The position numbers and the translations under genes were made by a program. 64,000 nt of DNA from Romanomermis culicivorax. Its lineage: Eukaryota; Nematoda; Enoplea; Mermithida; Mermithidae. The notes beneath the pieces are model-generated. The model worked only from the letters and a program-made list of their open reading frames with translations. It did not search any database and was not told the origin of the DNA. Positions 52,394-63,100 of the stretch are shown in pieces (positions within the stretch are counted from its first letter, which is position 1; every line of letters begins with the position of its first letter). The DNA lies in assembly GCA_963922205.1 (NCBI GenBank), contig CAWUHX010000115.1, positions 310,001-374,000 on the forward strand, given 5' to 3'.

Positions 52394-53307
52394 TGTAATG
52401 ACCAGATTTGTGTGAGGTACTTTACTTCTAACCAATGGTCGCTACGACGGGAACGGCTATAACGGGACGAGGCGCGGCGTACGGTTACAATAATACAACG
52501 GATGATCGACGGTCGCTTGAATGTCGACAATATCAAAACGCGTCTCGATTTACAATACGAACGGGGCCTCGGTTTAAGTTGCTTTCGTACAATTGGCCGC
52601 TTGCAAATATAAAAAAAGGACGGGGCGAGCGTGGTTTAAAAAAAAGATGAATTCGATATCCGAAGATTCTAACCAATAAAGACAAAAATCATGCTTTGCT
52701 TCTTCTTTTATACAACGTTTTTGGCCACTCCCTGGGCGTCGCGGGAGGTCGAGCTTCTGTCCATCTTCTTCCGCCAATCGTCACTTCCTGCTACGCTTTT
52801 TATGCTTTCTTAGTTACGCCTTTCTAATGCTTTCCTGGTACTGTATGCTTTCTGTGCTTCGCTTGCTTTCTACGGTGGGCTTGGCCACACCTTTGTGCTT
52901 TTGTGCATGCTTCCTGTATCGGTTTCTCCGTATACACATGTTTTGTGGGGCCGCCACTACCGTTACACTTGAGACTACTGTCTGGCGGGGCTTCTACGTA
53001 TTTTACTGTGTGCAGGTGTTGTTTACAATTTTTACGGGGGATTACGGTAGCTGTGGAATGTGTAGTTTAGTGTAGGTTCTAGGGGAACAGCTGCCGTTTG
53101 TGCAAATTAATTAGGGCATCTTAATTGGGCTACAGGGGTGTGAACGGATCAAAATAAAGTACTTCACATAATTTTAGAGGAATGTTTGGGTGTGAATCCC
53201 AGACACCCTTGAGACGATAAAATGCGAAAATAAAATAATATCTAATAAATGTCTATCACATACAGTATGTTACATATTTACAGTACTGCTTTAGCAGGTA
53301 CGTTACA
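52394..53307. mobile_element. Solo LTR, 914 bp
   Basis: It begins TGTAATGACC and ends GGTACGTTACA (TGTAA/TTACA inverted tips). A 4-bp duplication, ATGG, flanks it at 52390-52393 and 53308-53311. It is GC-richer than its surroundings, has a TATA-like AAATATAAAAAAAGG near 52604 and an AATAAAG near 53153, as expected of LTR promoter and polyadenylation signals. It is unrelated to the 477-bp LTRs at 23.8/37.4 kb. It most likely arose by LTR-LTR recombination. Open frames inside are not called. Confidence 0.8.
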
Positions 53308-53311
53308 ATGG

Positions 53312-53790
53312 TTTGTTTTTTTTATAAAATGCTTCCAAGTTGAAAAGGGATACAAATCAGAACTGTCGTGAAAATCGTTAACATGAAGCTCTTACTGTGA
53401 AATTTTTCACTTGGAAGTTAAAACGTATAGTCTGTTTTTATAAAATGCTCCTAAATAGAAAAGTTACACAAATCAGTGTCGTCGGAATTGTTTTCCTAGT
53501 GATCTTTCTGTAAAATCTTTCGCTCGAAAAATTGTTAAAGGTTTAGTCAGTATGCTCACAAGTTTCCAGTCCTATACGAGATATTGTTCACCGGCAAAGC
53601 GTGAAAATCTGAAATATTACTACTTTCATTATTTAGAAGCATTTGAAGAAAAACAGACTATAGGTTAGTATGCTCACCAATTTCCAGTCCTATATGATAT
53701 TTTGTTTAGCAGCCAATCGTGAAAATCTGAAATACTACTTGCTTTTCACTTTCATTATTTAGAAGCATTTCAAGAAAAACCGACTATAGT
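53312..53790. repeat. AGTCTGTTTTT MITE cluster
   Basis: A complete copy lies at about 53425-53661 (TATAGTCTGTTTTTATAAAATGC ... CAGACTATA, flanked by TA). It is preceded by a 5' fragment from 53312 and followed by a duplicated 3' half ending near 53790. TA flanks would fit Tc1/mariner-type mobilisation. Confidence 0.6.
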
Positions 53791-54176
53791 TCATTCCTTA
53801 AGAGTTTTTATTTAATTATTGAATGATTTATGCAATTAATTGATGTTTTCGTATGTAAAAGTAAAAGATGATTACTGGATCCTTATTTTACGTTATTTTC
53901 ATAACTCAACAATTTATGAAATCTGTCTTCCTTATGTCATTACATTCCAAACACACGCAGGTACGTTTTGTCAAACATAACTTTCAACTCTAACAGAATT
54001 TACTGTGCTAGAAGACAACAGAAAAAAAATTTTTCTTCAGTTTGCGCTTTTTTTCCGCCGTCGGTCGATTGTTGTGTCGGATATGACTCATTAGTAAATG
54101 ATCATCGGGCTTTGCGACTGATTTGTCACTTTCACGCATTGTGCATTTATACTCGATATATTGCATCGAAAAAACA

Positions 54177-57100
54177 ATGTCGGGCCGTATAGAATTTACT
54201 ACTTTGACAGAAGACGATGCTTTCGAAGCGCCTCATTCTGGAACATCTGGTAACTTTGATACAATCAAGCCCGTTTTTAGAGGGGGAAGGGGAAATTCCT
54301 CCCCCCAAATTTTTTAAAATATTTTTCGGTTTTTTACATTTTTATGTTTTTTTCAAAATTACCAGCGTTTTTTTGCGCACGGGCATTTGTGCCATACCTG
54401 TACTTGGAGGGGGGGGGTTGGGGGGGGGGGGGACCCCCCCCAACTCGGCCAACCCTATACCCAAAATCATTTTCCCCCCCCCCCAACCCCCCCCAGTTTG
54501 GAAAAAAAATTTTTTTTTCAAAAAGTGTATGTTTTTTGGCCTTTTTTGGGAAAAATTTCGATTTTTTCCTACCCCCCCCCAAAATTTCGGATTTACCCCC
54601 CCCCCAACTGGTCGGAGGTCTTACAGGTATGATTTGTGCCAATCGGCACAAGAGGCGAAAAAAATTTGTGTCAATCGCACAAAAATTTTTTTTCTACCAG
54701 TTACATACTGAAAACTGCGGAATGGTTTTAGACCAAACCCAAAACGTTTAAATTTAACATTAATATTTTGTCGAAATCGTGCCATTTTTCAGCCAACTAT
54801 GTCAGTGAGATCAGAGGGTTTTTTTGCACAGGCCAGGTTCAGAGCGCCCCATTGGGAGGGGTATGAGGGGGGTATTACCCCTACCTAAAGTCCTTAAAAT
54901 CGATCACTGGCTGCCTAAATTTGAGACAAAATGACGTGTTTAGTGGACATTTAGCTACACTACCCCCGAAAATTTTCAATTTTACCCCTACCTGAAAAAT
55001 CTGACCTTGGGGACCTCTGGCCAGGTTGCAGTGTGCAACTTGAGGAAAAATTTTGGTTGCACAGATAAATTTTTGGTTGCTCACTCTAAAATCGATGAAT
55101 TTGCTTAAACTTATCAGAAAAACGATCGCAAACTAGTTTTCTTGAATTTCATTCGATCCGCGTCGGTTTTAGGAATTTAAAACCTAATTTTCTGAGTTTT
55201 GGAGCATACCTGTACTTGGGGGGGGGTTGGGGGGGACCCCCCCCCAACTTGGCCAACCCAGTACCCAAAATCATTCCCCCCAACCCCCCCCCCCAGTTAA
55301 AAAAATTAAAAAAATTTGCCGAAAAGTGTATGTTTTTTGGCCTTTTTGGGGAAAAATTTTGACTTTTTCCTAGCCCCCCCAAATTTCGGATTTACCCCCC
55401 CCCCCCCCCCAACTTTTCGGACGTCTTACAGGTATGTTTTGGAGATAAAATGAAAAGGTTAATATAACTAGACTAGTGTAATTTACTAAATTTATTTTTC
55501 CTGAGTTTCAATATTTTAGAACACTGGAAAATAAATCTTGCCACCTTCTATTTCCCAGACAGAAAATTTGATTTCTCAGTGAATTTTATGAATTTTCAGT
55601 CGGACAATCTAAAATTCAAAAACTAGGCAAAAGACTTAGAATATAGATCTTTTAACCGGCAAGATTTTCTAGCATTGTCTTGCACTCAAAATGTTTTAAT
55701 CAAACAAAAGTCAAAATTTTTATGAAGCTCGCAAAAAAATTTTGGGAAAATGACCGAGAAAAAAGTTAGTTTTCATAAAATTCGTCAGAAAACAACTTAC
55801 AGGAGGATCAAACCTTTATACATATTATGTTGATAATTAGAACCTACGAGCATTAACTAGAACGGCATTTTCTAACCGTGCACTAGAATAAAATAAAAAT
55901 TTGGCTGCACAGCCCGAAATTTGATTGCTGTGTGCAAAAAAACCTTGAGTGAGATAAGAAAAAACTGTGCAAGAAAATGATTCACGACGACTCAAAAAGA
56001 AATGGAATGCTGAGAAAATAAAATAAAACTCTAGATTTGTTCAGGAAACTCATATACTGATTCAATTTTCCACTACAAATATCTATCCTAACAACAATGT
56101 GAAGACTAAAGAAAATAAAGTCGAGAATTGTGTAAATTTTCGGTCGAAATGTCGTATACCTACCAACGATATCGATTTTTCTCGTTGAATCAATTAAAAT
56201 ATAAAAAGTAAGAATTTAAGTTTTAAATCCAAATCTGACTGAATGAACAGAGAATATTCAGAATTTCTTCTGATTCATCAGCCATTTTCAGCTAAAGTTT
56301 TCCGCAACGATACTAATACACTGTTCGAAGAGAACTCGTTCGCGTTTGGGTCAAATATACAAGTAATTAGCATTAACATTGACTCGGTGCGAAGCGCCGA
56401 AAATTTTTTGCGTTTTCTGCCCCTGAAACGTCAAAAAGTTAGGAAGCCAAAAATTTTGTGCCATTCCAAATTTTATTGTGCCAAAAACCATGTTTTGGCA
56501 AGAAAAAAAACTGTGATTTATACGATTAAACTGATATAAAAGATAGATTAAACTTAAATCATAAATTTCAGAATAAAATTTTCAGCAATATCATTGTACT
56601 CATACATCACAATTCTCAAATTGAATTATTATATTTACATACTTGTCGTGAAATATAGAATTTAGCCCCTAATCCAAGCACACATAAACTAACTGAAAAT
56701 AGGTCGACTTTACTGCAAAAATGATCTTCTTTTTATTCAGTAAATTCTAAAAAAATGTTGGAAAATTCCTCCCTTTTCAAAAAATCCTGAATACAGGATG
56801 CATACAATTATCAATTTTCGAACCATCTTTTCAGTATCGAAAAGTAAAAGCGGAGAAATTACGCCGTTGAAAGAATTGAACACGAAAAAGCAAGATTTTC
56901 GTAACCGGGCTGAAGGACTTCAGTTTATCATATTACTTTTCGTTATCGCTTCGTTTTGCATTACGGTTGCGTTAGCTGTTGAAATCGTGATTGGCGAATC
57001 TCAAGTAAGTCTCTAAGAATTGAGAAGATTTCTAAAATTTGAAACAATACGTGGACAATCGAATGAGTCAATTTAATCTCTTTTCACGAGTCAACTAAAA

Positions 57101-60100
57101 TCTATGATGAGAATCTGAGTTTCCATGCTCAGGAGGAGAATCTGCAGAGCCGAACATTTGCAATCGTTTATTTTTGTTATGGTTCACCAAACCAATAATT
57201 TATGTGTAAAATACCTAGTATCACTAATTTGTACACACACACGTATCAAACCGAAAAATTATGCTTGGCAATCAGAAATAATACAAAATGCGCGGAATAT
57301 TAAAACAATTCTATACACAAATCTCATCAATCATATTGAATCGTCCAAGTTGATTTTTCCGAAAGTGTACGTCGTTTCGTCCAAGGCCATCAATTTTTTT
57401 ATATTTTGATTGACGAATTCTTTGCCTTTACACGGATTTCTGGGCGTTATTCTTATGTTAGCGGGGAAACTTTTCGCCTGGCTCTCGATCATAAATTCGC
57501 CATTCGTGTTGGTCATTTCTCGACCAATCATAATTCCGTTTACTGGAATCCAGAAAGTACAACATTGATGGAAAAAATGCCTACCGCTTGAAAGTGACGA
57601 CAGTATTAGTCCTATTTTTCATGACAGTATAGTGTGGACATTACAGTTGCGCCATTGAGAATTTCTGGTGATTCTGAGAAGAAACTGAATACCCATCTAT
57701 AAATATAGTAATCGACAAATCAAGATTTTTCCGCGATATTTCGCGCGTAAAGTACTGAAGAGTGCTGATTCAACATCAAATGAATGACACGTGATTATTG
57801 AAGACTTACTGCACCTGTGGAGTTTTGGTATTTATCAGTCATGACTAATTTCGAAATTCAAAGTTATCAAGGATGCTCCCTTTCTACTTGAGAGATAAAT
57901 CATGCTAAGCCATTTTCTACTTGAAAAATTTGCCTTTTTCAGAAAGGGCTTTACTTCCTATGCCTGAAAATTTTTGCCATCAATGAACTGGCCCAGCAAA
58001 ATCAAAACGCTATTAAAAAATTTTGTTTTTTAACGAAAATGTTAAACTTCTTTCCTTTTTGGGAGGAAACCTAAATTTTTATCATCAGGCTGCAAACTTA
58101 ATATCGGAATTAGGATTTTATCGTCCAGAACATAGGTCCCTTAGGTCTTTCAGGTAGAGGTAAAGTTCGAAATTTGCTGGGGTAGTGCAGCTAAATGTCT
58201 AATAAAAACGTCATTTTGTCTCAAAACTAGGTACCCAGTGAGTGACCAATTTTTTGGACTTCTGGTGAGGTAATCGTAATACCCCATCATACTCCTCTCT
58301 ATTGAACAGTCTGGTCCAGAGGTTGGACTCGAAAGTTTTTCGGAACTAAGCGAAGAGTCGATAACACATACCATCACAGTAAACTTTTTGATAATCATTG
58401 AATTTTAAACATCCTTCAAATCCTTCTTCAAAAAGTGACATAATGCTAACTGATCGACAAATTTACAGAAAACGCATTTCTGAAATTTTTATAGCTTCAG
58501 TTTTGATGGTGTTCTTTGTGTTCATTTTTTGAGTTCGCATGCTTCAGACAGAAGTCGTTGTTACCTGTCTATCGCCGTATAAATAACATTTTTTTGAGTA
58601 TCATTCAGAATTTTGAATCTAAAAATTCTTCATCTATCTGTACAGAATCACCCGAAAAGAACATCAGGAACGTTCTTTTTCGTAATTGACGTTTCCATCC
58701 AATGTTACTGATGAAATTCTCAATATATTATTTGAGAAAAATTTTCATATGGAATGATGTATGAAGTCAAACAAAATTCCGAATCGGCTTGACGCCACTT
58801 TCAAAGCGAAGGGTTCTAAAATGAGTTGTTGAGAGGCACGTAGGTTGTACTGCTAGGAAGGCTCTGGAAAAAAAGCTATTTTGAACTGAAGCTAATTCAG
58901 TCATTCTTACACTGTTCGATGGGTCATTGCTTGCTTATCACATTTCTAAGTTTTATTATAATTGGTCAAGTATATGCTCGAAATGCTGTGCGCAGCAAAA
59001 TTTGGGGATATTTTTCAGACCATCCGTAACGAAATATACTTGAGTCTTACCGGGTCCACGAAGCTCAACCAACGCTTGAACGACCGGCATTTTCCCGCAC
59101 ATAACTTTTCCCTTGAACGTATTCATCATCATCATTTCCGTACAATTGCAGAAAAACGGCAACAAAATGAGAAGGGCGAAAATTTTGTACATGTTGAAAT
59201 ACTGCTACAAAGATCTATCTATCAAAGGTTATCAAAAAATGTAAATAATGAGACGTTTTTACTTACTACTTCTATTTTTATACGAGCCTAGAATTAAAAA
59301 CTGGTTCAGTTTTTCGTCATCAATTAATTGTCCTTGGGGCAAATTAATTAGAGCGTAGAATGCCTTTGATCCATAAATGAAAGTTAATTATGTAACAAGG
59401 GCGGAGGTCAAGTTCTAATTTTTGGCTTTGGAATAATAAAAGATGCGTTAAACGAGTTAGGGGGGAAGTATGCGCCTATAATTTAACAATTGTTACGATC
59501 CGATCTGGTTCATGTTGATCAGAGGCATTGATCAACTGACGCCCAAGTTTTAAAAATAAACGCGTTTTATTCACATGTAATGAAGACCACGAACTACCAA
59601 ATATCTTTGGCCGAATATCGATTCCACCTCTTCCTCCGAACTTTGTCAGTCCCACGACTGAAAAAGATATAGTCATAAGGATAGCCTCACATCTGTCCAT
59701 AAAAGAAATAAAATCGTTCAATTTTTCTTCGACGGCATGTTTGAGTAAATATCTCTGAGGTTTTGGTCATTTAAGCACGAATTCACTATTTTTTTCTTTA
59801 GGAATGCCTTATTTAGTCGATCTGAACTTTTTTTAGTTTTTATTCCCACAGTATCGCATCGCAGGCCACTTTAACAGGTTAAGCCAAAAAAAGGCGACCG
59901 GTGCTGACTTTCATAACTTTCCAATAGGTGGAAATTTTTTAATGCCGATTGCTGCATTAAAGTTCCCTATTCGTCTTTGTTGTTAGGGCCAAGTTTTATG
60001 CTCCTAGTTTTTGTGGTTTTCACATTAATGGAAATTTCGTTAAAGTGATAATTTTTCCAAAAGTAAAAATTGCGAAATGAAAGTAAAAGTTGTCCTATTG

Positions 60101-63100
60101 TGAAAAAAGTTTTGTGAAGTTGTTTACACACGAGAAAACTTTAAAAATCACCCAGATTTTTAAATTACGCGTAATTTAAAGTAATCAGTCTCTTGTTTTG
60201 ATAATGTCAAAATATCGTCATAATCAAAAAATATTATTTGCAAAAAATCGACGTCTAGTATTTTTGATTCTAGTCAATCAATATCTGGGAAATCTGGCTG
60301 AAACTTCGCACTTTTTATGGCAGATGTTTTACATATTGACCGCAGTAAACCGTGTCAAAAGAGCTTCATCCATTCGAAAGCTATGAAAGCTAGCACCGGT
60401 CGCCTTTTCCGGCCCACCCTATATATATATATACACGATCAGGGTTTTTTTTTTGACCTACGAGTCACAAGCCAAGTGGCTTGTTGACCTAAAATTTTAC
60501 AAGCCAATTTTATAATATCAGTATACGTGAATAAATTCCAATGCTAGGTTATTTTTCAAAGAAATGTAAGCATCACGGCAATCGATCAAACTCATGAACT
60601 TGGCCGAAAAGATGTGAGTAAGAAGAGTAGAATTTCCGAAAACTACTTCCATGAAGCTTTTGGATTGATTTTACGTTAAGAAAGGTTTACAGACTTGACG
60701 TATTGATCTTTCTGAAAAAATGTGTCAAGGATAAAATGTGAATCTTCATTAAATATCAAGATGAAATATTGAAGATTACCAATTGAAACATGAGATAATA
60801 CGTTTAAGATGATAAAAACTATTAAAGATTAAATGATAAGTGAAGGTAGACATGTTGGAAGCGGCGCCTGAGCTAGGAAATAAATAATAATGCTGATTTA
60901 AGTTATAACCTGCGCGAAGCGCCGGAAAATGTTGAGATTATGACCTTCTAAAATGCACCAAAATGCATCTTTTCTGTATCCGATGTGATCAAACACATGA
61001 CTCAAAAAATTCTGACAAGCCATTTTGGCTTGTTGGACTAAAATTCTACGAGCCATTTTGTCAGTCCAACAAGCCATGGCTTGTAAAATGCTTGAAAAAA
61101 GTATGCGCACGATGTCTCTCGATATCATTATTTAATGTTTTTTGATATATTGATATCAAATTCTGAAAAGCGGTTCATTATCATTTAAAATTTCGGGTAG
61201 TATGATTAGAAAGTTCGGTTTTAAATTTTTTTTCTCTATTTTTAAAGGTTACATTTTGAAATTTAATGCCTCTATTTTTCGGATTTCTAATGGCCAAGAG
61301 CTCTTCGAGAAATCATGTTCACGATTCCTAATTTTATGGTTGTTATTGACGTTTCTTCAGGTTCCATCTCACGGCGCAGTTTCCAGTTTGTCCGGAACCT
61401 GTTCGGACGTTGGAGTTGGTATTTTAAAGAAAAATGGTAACGCCGTCGATGCAGCCATTAGCGCTATGATTTGCTTGATGGTTGTCGAACCGCAAGCTTC
61501 GGGGCTGGGAGGGTAAGTTGTTTCTTCAAAGTGAGTAAAAACTAGAGTGTGAACCTTGTGTTTTCAATGAAACGACGTTTTTCAATTTTTTCAGTAATTA
61601 CTCTTTTGAAAACTCAATATCTATGAATTTCAAGATTATCTTCTGATATTGACAGGTTAAAAATTAATCGCACCAAAGTTACGAGTGTTGTACAGTTTCA
61701 GGTGCTCATCACAGTGATGACATTCATACCGCTCAAAAACGCGTTTTCACATGACTGAAGTAATCTAAAAATCCGAATTTCTGGCATTTTCAACAATTTT
61801 GAGTAGTTTTGTTTTTACGCATGCTACTCGACCTGAAAAAAACATGGTGCAGTGTTCCGCCGTGAAATTTGTAAATTTAGTCTATTGGCGTCATCGCAAC
61901 AATATTTTAGAGGTGGCTTCATAGTAATTCACGACCATAAGCGCAAAGATCATCCAGCAACGGTGCTGGATTTTCGCGAAAGTGCACCTGGAGATATTGC
62001 CACTGCGAGTGGAAACTTCGAGAAAGAAATGCATTCAAGAGTAATTTTCTACGGAACGTCCGTTTCGGTCTCGTGATACATATTTTCTTTGTTTCAGCCC
62101 GGCTTACGAGTCGGCGTACCCGGAGAATTATTGGGTATGTTCGAAGCTAGCAAAGCGCACGGCCGTTTACCATGGAGCGAATTATTTACCCCTGTTATAA
62201 AAATTGCGGAGGACGGTTTTCCAGTTTCTGCTCGATTAGGTAAAGTTAGTCACACGTTTTTACAGCAAGAACTTGAGAATATCGAAAATTGTATCTAAAA
62301 TGCAATTTTTCGTTCTGTATGAGCATTAAAATTGTAAGTTTTCGTTTTAAAATTAAAACTCACGTTAGTTTTTTGCTGCTTTCTTTTTAAAATTTTCGAT
62401 TCTTGACTGTTCGCTCGTGAATCAGTCTGTTTTTTCATTAAGTATTTCTAGATAGAAAAATGGTACAAAATCGATGCTGTAGTCAACATTGTCTACCATA
62501 GCCTTTACTGTAGGATTTTTAAAATTAAAATTACTACAATTTAGCTGGCTATTCAAATCGATTTTATGTGCAGTATGTGGTTCAGTAGCAAACCGTAAAA
62601 ATGGAAAATTAAACTTGATTTCCACTCCTTTATTAATTGACAGCATTTTAAGGCAAACAAATTACAGTTCGTCGCATAAATTATTCGGAATATTAAAGTC
62701 GGCTTTCTGTTACCATGATAATAAAAAGTGTTTGTTTATGCGTTTTAGCAATGAATTAAGGTAAAAAGATAAGAATTTATGAATGTAAATTTTAAAAAAT
62801 TTTGTTACTTGCCTATGTCTCTTAAGCTTTTTGTTTTTTTGACTTATCTTTTCATTTTCTAGCGAAGGTTTTGAGAAAGCGTGTTGCCAAGGAAAAAGAT
62901 TTCCCCGACGGCTTCTTCAATGTTTTTCGGAATCCAGCTACGAATCAGCTATACGACGAAGGCGACGTAATGCATCGTAAGGATTTGGCCAATTTATTCC
63001 GAAAAGTTTCAACCGAAGGCATCTCGACCTTCTACAGTGGGAGTATTGCTGAAGAAATTGTTCGAGAAGTACATAAATGTGCATTTTGCTTCGATTGAAA

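Noticed and set aside
52435-53075. GC-rich open frames suggesting a gene
   Set aside because: The block is bounded by LTR tips and a 4-bp duplication, and no recognisable protein is encoded.
54217-54751. Overlapping frames of up to 164 codons rich in Pro and Gly
   Set aside because: They are produced by the G- and C-runs of the MITE at 54393-54631.
62863-62868. Alternative GGT exon 6 start at 62868 with exon 5 ending at 62244
   Set aside because: It keeps the frame, but uses a weaker donor and acceptor than TTAG|GTAAAG with CTAG|CGAAGG, which also gives a better family match.
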